From Rhyacophila brunnea (Eukaryota > Arthropoda > Insecta > Trichoptera > Rhyacophilidae), in NCBI GenBank assembly GCA_022495005.1, contig JAGYXB010001951.1, forward strand, positions 11,194,192 through 11,258,191: a stretch of 64,000 bases of DNA. Direction: 5' to 3'. Below are positions 1 through 12,800 of the stretch, piece after piece. The translations under genes and the position numbers were made by a program. Under the pieces are notes generated by a model. The model saw only the letters and a program-made list of their open reading frames with translations. It ran no database searches and was not told the DNA's origin. Within the stretch, counting starts at the first letter, position 1. Each line of letters opens with the position of its first letter.

Positions 1-523
1 GATGAAAAGTAATATTTTCATGTACCTACTTTCATGCAAATTTATTACGTGAATCGTAAAAAAATCGCTTGCTCGCCTATTATCGTATATTTCCCATTTA
101 ACAACATTAAAACATATTATTATGTGGTCTGGTAACAAGTACTACGTATTTTTTCTATCATAATGACGTGTCGATAGTTAAGAATTTTTAATCTAGTTAA
201 TCTTTTATGCTTTAAAAAACAAAGTAACAGTAAACTACCGTAATTTTTAGTTTTAATGAGAAATTTTTGATATCTGTATGAGAAAATCTTTAAATTTTAT
301 CTGACAAAACTGCTTTGACGACATCTATTATATCACTTAATCTTTCTTGTATGCTTCCTTGTTTATTGGTTTCGTTTGTTGCTTTTCCTCGTTATACCCA
401 CCCCTTAATTTAACTTTTATTTAAGAAGAAGAAATTTATTACAAATGGAAGCATTCATCGGGCAGTGGATTGATCTCTGTTTCCGAACTACAGTTGATAA
501 AAACTGCTATATGATATTGATTG
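1..523. other. AT-rich flank with a short dispersed repeat
   Basis: No gene is seen. About 300-425 resembles 60580-60860: both hold TCTATTATATC, CTTGTATGC and a GTTTTACCCACCC-like block. This is probably the tail of an unidentified interspersed element. Confidence 0.4.
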
Positions 524-531
524 CATGAGTT

Positions 532-1709
532 CAGTGACGTCCCGTGGGGGTAAGCATAATATGCGATGCTTAGTGGTGGAAAACTATAAAATTAATGAAT
601 GAATACTATCATTTCAATTTTTGAAAGCAGTGGCGGTTGTCCAATAAGCGATCGATGCGGTCGCTTCGTTAAAAAGTACCGACATCTTAGTTTAAAGAAA
701 TTAAAAGGGGCCCTTTAAACTTGACAAGGTCTCAGACGTCCACCTACCTAAAACCATTGCTGTAAAAATCCTATAATCTTCAGTAGGTGATATGTACGTA
801 TTTTTTATTAAGAATTTTATGGCATCAGTTTAAGATAGTAAAATAAGTAGGTACTAGGGATTCCAATCCCGGGATCCCGAGCTATTTTCGATACATATGT
901 ATCCCGGGATTGATAAACATAATCCCGGGATTTCGGGATTGATTTTTTTATCAATTTTTATAGAAAATAAAATAAAAGCGACAGAAAAAATACTTTTAAT
1001 AAAAAATAACTACATTAGAAATAAACTGAGTTTGAATGAAGTTTGATTTATACCCATGTGTAGGTTGCCGATTCATTTTATTTTTTTCACATAAATTATT
1101 AAAAATGGAAAGATTGGAAAAAAACAATGCTTTGCACTTTTAAGAAAGTAATTCCACCATGATATCATACGTTTTACAGCAGTTTCATATTTGGCTGACT
1201 AATTAGATTTATGAAGCGGAAAGGCCATAAGTACGCCATGATTATTTGCTTTACTATTTTAAATCTCGCTAATCCATTCTTTAAGTCTTTACTATCAGAA
1301 ACAGCAATCTCCTATTAAATTCACATTATTATTTTTATTACAATATTATTTACTCCATTAAACTTGTGTATTTCCAAGATTGAACATATACAATATTAAC
1401 AATAAATGTCTTAAATAGTATAAATTATACTATTTTTGACCGATTTTATCAATGTTATTTGTAAATATAAAAAAATTATATTAGCAATGGAAAAAATGCC
1501 AATCCCGGGACCAGTCCCGGGATCCCGGGATTGTCAAATTGTAATCCCGAAATCCCGGGATCAGAATTTGGGCTCGGGATTGGATTCCCTAGTAGGTACT
1601 GAACCTGAAACTGAACATTGAATAGTTTTGTATACAATTTGAGAATAAAAATAAAAGGGGACGTTATTCTAAGTCTGCCTAAGGGTGACTTTGCTCAGGG
1701 ACGCCACCG
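532..1709. mobile_element. Degenerate hAT MITE (CAGTGACGTCCC family) split by a second hAT MITE
   Basis: The left end reads CAGTGACGTCCCGTGGGGG and the right end is the degenerate inverse GGGACGCCACCG, preceded by a GTCTGCCTAAGGG block shared with the copies at 20913 and 29536. The flanks CATGAGTT (524-531) and CATGACCT (1710-1717) agree at 6 of 8 positions, fitting an old 8-bp hAT duplication. A younger hAT MITE (855-1591) is nested inside. Confidence 0.65.
855..1591. mobile_element. hAT MITE with TAGGGA-TCCAATCCCG ends
   Basis: The terminal inverted repeats begin TAGGGATTCCAATCCCG on the left and TAGGGAATCCAATCCCG on the right. They are flanked by a perfect 8-bp target duplication GTAGGTAC (847-854 and 1592-1599), diagnostic of hAT. 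Subterminal regions are rich in CCCGGGAT words. On the minus strand about 1195-1300 stays open for more than 30 codons (SDSKDLKNGLARF and onward), possibly a transposase relic. Confidence 0.9.
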
Positions 1710-1717
1710 CATGACCT

Positions 1718-2535
1718 AACTGATTATGTGTACCTACTTAGATTTAGTTAGTTACTAGTGGCTATAATAGTTGATATCTCATGTAGATACAATATTATTA
1801 ATCAAATGGGATGTGTTATTATGACCCAAGGACCAAGAAGGATAATAAAATAATATTATAGTAGGGTCTTTACACAATAATAAACCAAATCTACTGATTG
1901 AAAGCTGTGCATGTACCTACATATATAGCTGTGGTTATACATACAATTACAGCTTAAGGACTATATTATTCAATATGATTAATTAATTTCGAGTTATATA
2001 GAGTGGCCCATTAGTCGCTTTATCATTCAACATATAATTATCAATAACCCCGGGACAACATTCACGAAGAAACACAAATGGTAAAGACGGACGTTTTATA
2101 AAGTCTGAGGAATCCCTTGTGAAGCGTAAAACAAAAGTCATTTGCGGGATGTTATTTTTCATAAACTTACCTACAGTTTTTTTTCAAAAAAAAATTTCAT
2201 GACAAAATAAAAGAAATATTCTATTTCTAATGGTAAAGTGACTTACTGCTTACCAAAATAATTCCTGGTCTTATTTCAATGGAGAATTTGGGGAAAAAAA
2301 ATCCGAAAAAAATGTCTTATCAACAAAAAAATTTACTAACCTATAATACTATTGATCGACAGTATTAATTTTATTGATATTAGTTTTATACTATTGTTTT
2401 TGCAACCCAGGTTTCGTCTTTTGGCATCTTCAAGCATCTCATCCACCAACAGCAAATGCACAGTGACAGTCTTACACAGTACAGTTAATTCTCGTTTATA
2501 TAAAAAATTGTAAATTTTACTCCACAATTAATGCA
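1718..2535. other. AT-rich region, short dispersed repeat near 2390-2455
   Basis: No gene is seen. About 2385-2455 (ACCC-GGTTTCG-CTTT-GGCATCTT) resembles 23560-23620, so it is a piece of an unidentified interspersed repeat. Confidence 0.4.
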
Positions 2536-2543
2536 TTCAGTTT

Positions 2544-2779
2544 CAGGGCTCGAAATGGAGCGGAACGCACTGGAGCGCCGTTCCTGAAATCGGTAAAATT
2601 ATCGCTCCGTCTCGTGGAATAAATAATTTGACCGTCTGAGCTGGATAGGCCATATAATAGAAAATTTAAAACACTTATTTTTATGAAAAAAACACATAAA
2701 CTTTGATAACTTTACTATGTAAAAATCTTCAGAAAACTGTCGAGCTCTCCGGTTCATAAATTTTTCCATTTCGAGCGCA
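2544..2779. mobile_element. Short hAT MITE with CAGGGCTCGAAATGGA ends
   Basis: The left end is CAGGGCTCGAAATGGAGCGG. The right end is the inverse, CCATTTCGAGCGCA. The flanking duplications TTCAGTTT (2536-2543) and ATCAGTTT (2780-2787) differ at one position. The 236 bp length and lack of a reading frame make it a non-autonomous element. Confidence 0.85.
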
Positions 2780-2787
2780 ATCAGTTT

Positions 2788-3829
2788 ACCGATTATGAAT
2801 TATACCTTAACAATATTTATTTGTTTTTATATAATGTTAGAAAAAATCCTAAACCTAAAATTCACGGCATTTTTTTGCAAAATAATTTTACATTGTCTAC
2901 ACACTCATAAATAAATCAGTTGTCAACGACTCTATGGTCCTATAAAAAGTAAAGGTTGGTTCATACGACTACGGAACTAGATAATTAAATCTTAAGTACT
3001 TAAATCAGTCCCCAGGAAATGTTTCATTAGATTAATTTATTATTAACATTCATTTGCGGTTTACTTTTGTCGCAATTTTCATATTATAATATTGATACGT
3101 CAACAAATCAAAATATAACTAACTAAACATATTATGTATTATAGAGCATAATTATTGGTTTGATCTCTTTTTAATGAATTTTATTAAAATATAATAGTAA
3201 CAAAATTTAAAAGTAACCTGAAACTAAACTCTTGCTTTTTAATGATGATGACAACTTGTGTGTGTACGATCTTTTAGACTAGATATTGATAATGGTTACC
3301 CTGCTTACCATAACATTTTCGTATAAATAGCCCATAATGAAATAGGGGGATATTGGAAGCGAAGTACCTAATATAATTTCACCAGTGTCCTCTCGGCTGA
3401 CAATTCAGCGTGAACATAATATATCAAATGCACACCAAGTTGATGCTAATGCGATTTGACACATTCTCTGTAAAATTTGCGGTTTTATTATTTTATTTAT
3501 TCTCCGTCTGTCACAGCTTGTATTTTTTTGACGGGTAAAATATGACTTGTTTTAATTCATACAAATCCACATTTAAACAAAATTCTACAAAATATGCGCG
3601 GATATTCGGTTTTATATTTCATTATATCGGCTTACTAGAAAAAAACTGTGCAGGTAGGTAGTAGTTTTAAAGTTATAATAATATTAAAGTGCGCAAATTG
3701 TTTAACACTCAACATAAACTATTTTTAATGACGTCATCGGGAATGGTAACCTAAATCCGAGAAAAAATCGTATGTCAAATAATACCCATTGCACAAATAA
3801 TACTTAATTATTTTTGTCAAGATCTTATC
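2788..3829. other. AT-rich region without recognised feature
   Basis: No coding signal, repeat structure or RNA gene was seen. Confidence 0.4.
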
Positions 3830-3985
3830 ACGCACACTATTCCACGCCAACAAGATCTTCGGAAGTCGCTCCTGGTACACTTTCAGCACAATTTAAAGGA
3901 CGCCTAATGTTCGTTACGCCACGGTATACACTTCATAACGGGCGTGGAGACGTGGCGGCTGGTGTATGGAAAATCAAGTATCCGT
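3830..3985 (+). mobile_element. 5'-truncated LINE 3' end (R1/Jockey-group family)
   Basis: Closely resembles the 3' untranslated region at 44580-44725: both share GCCTAATGTTCGTTACGCC, CACGGTATACACTT and GGCGTGGAGACGTGGCGG-like blocks. No coding part remains, as expected of a dead-on-arrival 5'-truncated insertion. Confidence 0.75.
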
Positions 3986-6900
3986 CATACTGATATCGAA
4001 TATGTGTATCCTATGTGAAGCCGATTTTAACCTCCATATCGCTATATTTATGTTTTTCTCACCAAATACGTAAGACTTACTAAATTAATAGCTTTAATAC
4101 TGTTAATTGACATTTTTTTTAGAAATAAATTGATTTATATAAATTATATCATCCTGACGTATGAAAGAGACAATAATATACTCGTAGCTAATTCAGTTGC
4201 ATGATTTCTTTTCATTTTATGCAAAGTTATATTAATTTGTCAGCATAAGGTAGGTGTAACAAAGGTTATAAGATGTCGGCAGTTGTTTTTAAATAATATA
4301 GGATAAGGCCAGACCGGGAATTTTTCAGTGCATTCGGCCTAAATTGTAATTTTACATGTAAAAAATATATATTTTCAAAACAGTCTGACATAACAACTAA
4401 TGAATCCTAATGTTGATTATAGAACGATATGGAAAGCAATAAAAATAATTGATTTATTCTAAAAAATCTTGAATATAAAAAAACGTGTACATAACAAATT
4501 ATCAATTGAAGACATTCATAGCATGGCATTTAAATTTAAAATTATCTGCCTTAATGAATCAAGTTATAATAAAAATACAAAGCAAAAATTAATCTCAATA
4601 AAAGTTAAAAAAAAGAATAATAAAAGTTTAGAGCTTGAATGTATACTATACTATAATATATAATAAACTGCGTGGGTTTTATGGCATTAACTGTCAATTC
4701 TTGGTAGAAAAACATTATTTTAATTTAAATACGAACAGCAGCAACGAAATTTAATGACTATTAAGACCATTTTCAGTATTACAAAAATAATGTTTCTTAG
4801 AATTATCTGAAAAAATGTATACGTATATATAATACCTAATCCATAATATATTTTAACAACGATCGAGGCTATCTTCATTATGTTAAAATACACTATTTTT
4901 ATTGTTAATTGAATCGAGTACAAGATTTTTAGCCTCCTTCAAGAATTTTCTCCATTCTACTATTTTCCTCGACTATGTGTTACCAGTTTTTGTACCATAT
5001 AATCCGGTCGTATTTGGATCCTTTATGTAAAATCAGTTGAAGCGTAAAAGCCATAATATTACTAGTATAGCCACCTACACAAATAATACCTTTCAATACA
5101 AATACAAATAATAGAGAGAAAAACAATATCTAGGATTGGAATAATCTATACATTGCAACAATAATAAAATATCGTTTACCTGTATATTCATAAGATCTGA
5201 AAGTAAGTAGAAAAAATGCCAGTTATTTAAATCAGTGAAATGATTCCTCGCGTGTCTCCTTTTTTGTATTTTGTATTTAATTAACACATGGTGTTACATC
5301 CTTTGCATCTCACCATTCTTTTTATATAAATTAACTATTATTATTTGAGAGACAAAGTATTTGAGAATAATAAAAACTCGTTGCATTAAATTATTTTAAG
5401 CTAAGTAGAACATCATACAAATATAGTATACTCTTAAAATTCATCACGCTTTATTGCATATTGAAACAAAATTTTTAAATATTTATCAGAAACAGGATAA
5501 GATAACTAATTTAATAACTTTATTTTGGAAGTTACGATAACAATAATGTATTCGTTAAACTTCGTACGACGAGTGTTTTTCTTAAGTTCCATGCTAGAAT
5601 CAAAACAAATACTTTATTTACTTCAAGTATATTTACAGCATATACCTATATATATTATGTATTCCGAAAATGTTCTTACATAATATATAAGTACGAAAAA
5701 TATACATTGCAAAGACAATTTTTTTCAAGAGATTCAGCGTTCCATACTTGGTAGTAATTCATGATAATTTATAAAACTACATGTTACGTTATTCACAAAA
5801 TTATACTTATATGATTTATTAGCTATTAAAGTTAATCATTGTCGTAGAATATTTTTAATATGATATGAATACAGTTCTATATTTGAATTAAGTAGGTATT
5901 CAATAAAAATCAATGACATTCATTTTTTTAATTAAAAATGCCATAACCTTATTGTGTTATGTCAACACTAAAAAGTATCTAACTATGCACAGTTGAACCA
6001 CTGTTAGCCAAGAAATGGGTAAAAAAGCAAGTATAAAAACTAATGTTACGAATTTGAAATGTTTGGGAGAAACCTGCAGTAGATACTCGTACATCGATCT
6101 TCCAGTTCATTAGTCAGACATTTCCAAATAACTAGTTTTGAGATAATGGCAGAAGCAATATTGTAATGGTCACAAAAAAAAACAAATATTATTCATGTAT
6201 GCCTGAATTTTGTATATTTTATCAAGAGGTGTTTAAAGATTATGTACTTTTAGAGACATTTAGATAGTAGAAATATTCTTTTAATGAACCAGACAATATC
6301 AACATTTCGTTTAATTCTTTAGAAGTTTATCAGCATTAGCATTTTTGGTGACATTATGGAGATAGAGTAGGTGGAGCAGGTAGAATGTAAAATTTTACAC
6401 AAAACTGCATATTTAACTCAAATTTCATTTTTTTGGAGTTTTCTGACAAATGAACTGGACGATCGACATGTGATATTTATATTGTTTACAAAATGAAGAA
6501 AAGCAGGAAAACATTAAAAATATGAAGGGTTTTTTAAAGAAGTATGTTGGAAAATGAATATAATGCACTTCATTATACAAAAACAAAACTGTGAGTTGCT
6601 TAGCTCAGGTTATAATAATGAGATTGGACATCGTTACATATAAGATGATGTCACGATAAAAAGTTTCAGTTAATATTGGTATAAAAATAAAAGAAATATA
6701 ATGCATAAAAAGTAAAATGTAGAAAAGTTTAGTGATGCTCAACAGTAAACCTAGATTAATTAATTGGCTTTTAATATCGGGCGTGTGACAGCGCTGTCTC
6801 GTGTATTTGACTATTAGGGAAACGCGAATCTATAGTATATATAAAATTGAATATCAGTGCAATATAAAAGATTTTAATAATTAGGGCACCAAGTAAGTAT

Positions 6901-8136
6901 CATCTAAATATGTAAGTACATGATAGAATGCTTCAGATGTAAAGAAAACACTGTACTTTAGACACATTACAGATTAGAGACAAAGAAGTTATAAAAAAAT
7001 TATAGATACATAGATATTCATCTGTATGTGCTTTGATATTGACTGATTCTTCCAAATAATGCTACATATTACACTAAATTTCAAGTTCGATGCTATCCAA
7101 GCGGCAACCCTCAAGGTAAATTACTGTTTATCAAAAAGATCTTACCATTTGTGAAGTCAGGGTTAAAGTTACCAAGTCAAAGAAAGCTAGTGCCCTTCTC
7201 CTCTGTCACCGGCGTTGCACTTTGGTGTGGACAGAAAATCAATCTCTTGTCTTTATCGTTTTGTTCATCCTTATATCTATTTTTTGATTAGGTATATTTA
7301 CAACGTGACAATATTTGTTGATAAATATGTCAATTGTGGACGCTAACCGTCGTTATCTGTTCATTTATAAAACGTGTAAAACCACGAATATGATTAAAAA
7401 GTATAATATGTAAGTATAATAATTGGCAGGTATTCAGAAGTATCGTTGAGACGACGATCACACTGTATCCAGCCGGCCCGGCCGTGGCTTCTGAAGTATT
7501 TTTAATCAGTCTGTATAATAATTGATTTAATCAATAAACTGTGGTTTAGCGGCAATAGGCTAACACGCACTCCTGTCATGAGCTTACTCACGCGCAACGG
7601 CTGTCTGGTAGTCACTGAATGTACACTGCAGTCACGGTCTACTCATGACCCGTAATTGCTTGTCGTCTGGTCTTGTGACAATAATAAATAGGGAGATTTG
7701 AGCATGTGGGGAATAAGGATGACGGCCACCAGAATCGACCCAACTATAGTTAAACTGAGAGAGAAAAATAGAAATAATTCGATTTACGAAAGAGAAGTGA
7801 ATTTTCCTTCCGAAAAGTCTGTATCTGTATTATAACTTAACAAATCACTATTATCTTGGTGGTCGTTGAATCTTCCACAGTTTGAAGAGAATTCCAGTCT
7901 TCTTTGTCAATCCATTTCGTATAACCGATTCCCCGTCCGAGAGGGAATTACATTCAAACTAATGGAACGTGTATAGCTTCCGTTCTTATTAAGCAACCTA
8001 AGTAGGTATCTTGGAAGGTAGAGCAACTAAAAATATAATATCTTATATCAATATTGTTGATAAATGCGGAAACGGTCCTCATTCCAAATGAATATAGCTC
8101 CCCGAGGAGTAGCTTTTGTTTTCCGTGCCATTTTTA
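3986..8136. other. AT-rich intergenic region without recognised gene
   Basis: Open frames here are short and AT-driven. About 7440-7700 is more GC-rich and unlike its surroundings, but I could not assign an exon or element to it. Confidence 0.35.
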
Positions 8137-8299
8137 ATTCCAAGAAACAGCTGCATCTCATATTTCCTTCAACTAAAGATATACCTAATTCTCGAGTATT
8201 ATTTCAGAATAACTAAAACAGCGTACTGTGGACAACTAAAATAATACTCGAGAAGTAATAATTTATTTGAAGGAAATAGATGCAGCTGATTCTTGGAAT
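8137..8299. repeat. Long imperfect hairpin
   Basis: The arms 8137-8204 and 8238-8299 are inverted copies (ATTCCAAGAAACAGCTGCAT against ATGCAGCTGATTCTTGGAAT, plus CTCGAGTATTATTT against AAATAATACTCGAG) around a loop of about 33 bp. An RTE-type 3' tail follows, so this is probably an inverted duplication of a sequence next to that tail. Confidence 0.75.
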
Positions 8300-8329
8300 C
8301 AATTATTCGGTGGATGTACGTAGCTGTGA

Positions 8330-8405
8330 AGAACCAGGGACCGAGAAGAGTAATTTTGGAAGCCTTCATCCAACAGTGAATCAACCCCAACTGATTATGG
8401 TGATG
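8330..8405 (+). mobile_element. RTE-type LINE 3' terminus
   Basis: Carries the recurring tail GGGACCGAGAAGAGTAATTT, then GCCTTCATCCAACAGTGAATC and a TGATTATGGTGATGA-like end. The same tail occurs at 48935, 62165 and, in reverse, 12655, 37846, 49950 and 55110. Confidence 0.7.
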
Positions 8406-10014
8406 AAAACAACATACTTATTAAAAATAAATATCTCCATAGATACTTAAAAACTATAATCCGTAGAATCGCGTAGGTTTAACTTTTGTTGATTACTGAA
8501 ACTCAAGATGTTGAGTGATGATTTTACTTATGCAGAAAATTTTAACCTCTAAATGAACTGAATGGAATAGAACAAACCTTAAATCAATTACTATTATTTT
8601 AATTGAAGTAGTTCCATCGAACATATTATAAAATGACAGTTTCCATTCTCTTAAAATTTTAGCAAGTCAATAAAAAACGATTCTTAAATAATATTTGTTA
8701 TTATATACACACAACATTTGAAATTACTTTTTTTAGAATATATACCTAAGTATAAGAATGAAACTTTGTTGACCTGCCAAGATTTTAGATATTGCCATTT
8801 TTGTTGCCAGAGCTTTTAAATGCATTGCAATGATTGCATGCGATTATCGTATAAACAAAGTCACACCTTTAATACTTCATGAAATATTCATATTAACTAG
8901 GTGGTTGGTACAGAATATCAAAATTACTAAGTAAAGATAGGCATTGGTGTCAATTTGCGAGATAGCTATTTAAAATAAGATCTCTATTGGCTTCTTTATA
9001 TATTTTTCATTAAATACACTACCAAAAAATAATAAGTCGTCATGGAATAAATTTATTGTTGACGTATTTTTAGAACACTGAAGATAATATTCTAAGAAAT
9101 CTAACCAATTAACTCATAACTAATTCATGTTCGCCAAAGTTTCCCTTACGCCCTTTAGCCTATTCAACTTAGATATATTTTATTTAAAGCCCTTATCAGG
9201 TTATCGTTGTAATGAATATCGAATGAAATATTTTTAATTGAATGACGTCACATAACATGCAGTGACGTATGGTGTTTTTTTAGTGTGATATATTAACATC
9301 ATGTAGTTTGTCTATCATACTTAAATATTTATTGTAATTTATTGATTCAAATTCAATTTTTTTTACATACGGTGAACATTACAAATTATAAATTTAAGAC
9401 GTTCAGAACATGAAATAGTATTAAATAGTGTAAAGAAGAAAAAAATATATAATGCAGTATCACATAAACAGTATGAAAAGTAAAGTAGAAGGTACACAAA
9501 CTATACGCATACGCGCCTTGAAAAGCAAGAATTTAACCTTATAATAATATAATTATTATATAGTGATGACCGTATTTTGAATTTATTATATAAACTCACC
9601 ATATCGTTACGTGCACTTATTTATAATATGAATACGACACGATAGACTGCCTACGCCTATCTACGACTATACGGCGTAGCAAAACCTCTACGCCAGAGCT
9701 ACAGTATTTTTTTTCCTCTTGATATTCAAGTGAAAGATGTTGATCCGCGTATAATATGTCCTAATACCAATAGTAGCATCGAGCGTTCAACAAATGCGGT
9801 ATTCCAATACAATTATAATCATGGACCTTAAATGGCAGAAGATGTTAAAATCAAAAAGTAGCACTACACTGTATGGAGAGATAAATATTTGGCATAAAGC
9901 ACAGGCATCAAAAAATAAATAAATAGTAAACGGAGCCAACAAAATTATTCGATATAATACAAATAATAATTATAGTGATCTTAAAGTGGCCATGGGCAGC
10001 TCACATCCAGTGGT
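8406..10014. other. AT-rich region without recognised gene
   Basis: No gene, structural RNA or clear terminal repeat was seen. Confidence 0.35.
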
Positions 10015-10170
10015 ATCCAAGAAATATTTAAAAACCTAAGGAGCTACCAAGGACCTGCTGGATCGATAATATGCTTAAGTTTAGCAGTAGTACGTGGCAA
10101 CAAGACTAATAACTGAGAAGAGATAAGATGAAAAGGAGAGGCCTTCATCCAGTAGTGAATCGAAAGCGAA
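10015..10170 (+). mobile_element. RTE-type LINE 3' terminal fragment, diverged
   Basis: Contains the degenerate tail GCCTTCATCCAGTAGTGAATC near 10140, preceded by a LINE-like GGATCGATAATATGC block. No intact frame remains. Confidence 0.5.
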
Positions 10171-11090
10171 TTAGATAACAATATCTGTAAAGAGGTGTAT
10201 GATATATATGACATAATCTCGAGTTGTATTTCGTTAATTTAATTGATTTATTTAAAAAAAACAAAACATTGTGGACATAACAAGTCTAAATTCAAGACGT
10301 GCACAACATGAGATTTACATTATAACAAATATTTCTCTCACAAGAGAGAATAAGAGAAAATATCTAATAATAATAATAATAATAATAATAAACATACACA
10401 GAAAAATAAAATTTTGAAAACAAAAAACATACTTACAATTGTATCCAGAAAAATAAAATTTCGAAAACAAAATACATAGCACGTCTCCAAAAATGTCTAC
10501 GTCTTTGGGGAGCGTATTGACTAGTCTTGCACCCCTCGCTAATTTTAAGTTTAAGTTTGTAGACTCCGATGGTAGGCCATGTCGTGAGAATTGACAACGC
10601 CCAAACGATGATGACTATAGTGGATACCAGGTCAATTACTTATAGATCGGCTAGCGGTAGTTGGACAGTATCCACAAGGATGCTAGATTACAAGTGTAGA
10701 TACGCATAGGACACTGACCCAGACTAGAATAGATTAAAATCCGCTTTGATGTTGAAGAGGATGACATATTTTTTTATAAAACTTTTACATTGCCATGTTT
10801 TTCGCTCGAAATATTAAATTCCACGTCATGGGATTGGTTTCAAGTCGCAAAGATGAAACAAAACAAATACAAAAAATGTACGCAATATGCGAAATATTTC
10901 CAGCGTTTTTTCGTACCTACCTTAAATCATTCAAAAATGCACGCCTTTGTTCTCCAACTTCACTGAACATCTTATGCGTTAAGTTTTGTAGAATATTTTA
11001 TTCATTTCGCGTTTCTTTAACACTGCTCCACTTTTTTTGACATATTTCATTTTACGAGTGCCAATCGATCATATTTCGTGCTTATTGAAT
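10171..11090. other. AT-rich region with a short (TAA)n microsatellite
   Basis: Trinucleotide TAA repeats occupy about 10366-10392. About 10470-10740 is more GC-balanced and LINE-like, but I could not assign it. No host gene is seen. Confidence 0.4.
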
Positions 11091-11097
11091 TATACTA

Positions 11098-12611
11098 CAG
11101 GATGTATCAATAAGGGCTGATAGTTTTATATCAGTCGCCATTCTGTACTGGTGTCACTTTGTCATCTCAAATTTGACCTACGTAGTCAAGAAATATGGAA
11201 AATTAGTCATTGAAAATAATACATATTATCAAAATAAGGGTTCAACTACAATTGTCCAACAAAAGTTACGTGATATTATCGGATAAAATAAAGTGCTATC
11301 GCTTAAACAAAATGATTAACCAATAACCTATTAGATTTGAGGATTTTAAAATCCTCTAGTGCAGTGGTGGCGAACCCATGGCACACGTGCCACCGAGCAC
11401 GCGGGATGATTTTGGATGGCATGCTTTGAAGAGAAAAAAATACCTGTAACAATAATAATAAATAACAGCACGCATTGTATAAAAAATAGCAGGCAAATAC
11501 CATTTAAAAATTAGCTTTACGTTCAATGTAAATATATAATTAAATAGGTCGGTCCTTACACTGTATGCGTCAAATATAATATTATCGCACTGACCTCATC
11601 AGGCGGCGGGTAACTCCGCGCCGCGAACCTCTAAATTTGATCGATTTACAATGCTTCAGACCACTGTAGCGAGAGAATTCCTAATCTGATTGGAGCGAGT
11701 CTGCTGTCATTTTGTCCGTATCAAATCAAACTAATAATAAATTAACAAAAAATTTCATTTCTACTATCAAAAAATGACTGCACAAATAAGAAACAAAAAC
11801 TGTGTGAAGCTGGTAGTAGTAATTCTGGCAGACAGTTAATTGGTGGACTGAAATATATGGCGTAATTGAAAAAAGTGATAAATCTATATGCGTGCTTTGT
11901 TCTGTGAGTGGTATCTAGAACATCATCATTTTTTAAGTAAAATTTAAAAAAAAACTATTTTTTCGTTATAACTGCTCGGCACGTCAGACAGTTGAAAAAT
12001 AATATTTGGGAAATTTTGACACGTGTACGTAAAAAGGTTAGCTAACCCTGTTCTAGTGGTTTATGGGAAAACCTTACATCCTGCATAGGTTATAGCTTGG
12101 TATGGTTTTTAAGCAGGACTGCTATACTCTTTTTTGAAAATCCGATTGAAACTGCGCTGATAGATGGTTTCGCACGAAATATATATGGAAAACATAAATG
12201 GTCTCAGTATGATGGCACCACCTGTCATAATTTTCGCGAAACAGAAGGTTTACCGCAGATCATTTTGTGGTCGCATTACTTCCCGTTTTGACGACGTTCA
12301 CTGAATTCTGAGATCATATGATTTACCGCCATTTGATTTTCTACTTAGCAGTTTTTTTTTTCAAAATTAAAGTCTACGCTGATACACCAGAAACGATTCC
12401 GATCTCAAACACAATTTTCGGCGCTACATAGACGAAATACAGCCAAATGTATGCACAAAAATCATGGAAACATTGAAAAAATAATAATCACCTGTCAGAG
12501 AAACCAATTAATTTTACATTCTGTACATAAATTCCCATTTTGAAATCACTAATATGCTAGTTTACTTTTTATCTAAAAAAACAAAACAGTCAATTCTTAT
12601 TAAAACACCCC
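11098..12611 (+). mobile_element. Decayed Tc1/mariner-type element split by a hAT MITE
   Basis: The left end (CAGGATGTATCAATAAGGGC) and the inverse of the right end (GGGTGTTTTAATAAGAATTG, near 12611) are related. A mariner-like N-terminus is readable near 11200-11280 (YYQNKGSTTIVQQKLRDI). After the hAT MITE (11362-12050) the frame resumes with WYGF-AG, QYDGTTCH (the counterpart of the family QDGATCH) and degenerate SHYFPF and VYADTPETI blocks up to about 12530. Stops and frameshifts are frequent, so it is a pseudogene. The right boundary is approximate. Confidence 0.7.
11362..12050 (+). mobile_element. hAT MITE with CAGTGGTGGCGAACC ends (copy 1)
   Basis: The ends CAGTGGTGGCGAACC and GGTTAGCTAACCCTG are flanked by the 8-bp duplications CTCTAGTG (11354-11361) and TTCTAGTG (12051-12058), one mismatch. 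Near 11840-11925 the + strand still reads IYGVIEKSDKSICVLC, which looks like the BED-finger start of a hAT transposase. The element is therefore an internally deleted copy of an autonomous parent. Same family as 32233-33040. Confidence 0.92.
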
Positions 12612-12654
12612 GTTCTTCCAATATCCAAGAAGACTGGGTACTGATAGCATCAGT

Positions 12655-12800
12655 ATGCATATCATCATTATTGGCCTCGATTAATCCACTGTTAAATGAA
12701 AGCCTCCCTTAACTCGTTTGACTATACTCTCTGCATATAGTTTTCGGCGATCCAGCATTGAAGCATGACTATAACATAATAACCACAATTCACCGCCTGT
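12655..12800 (-). mobile_element. RTE-type LINE 3' terminus, reverse orientation
   Basis: The reverse strand carries the recurring tail: the + strand reads ATCATCATTATTGGCCTCGA, then CCACTGTTAAATGAAAGCCTCCC. No reading frame remains. Confidence 0.6.

Noticed and set aside
7440..7700. GC-richer block considered as a gene exon or promoter
   Set aside because: No sustained open frame, splice signals or family motif could be supported.
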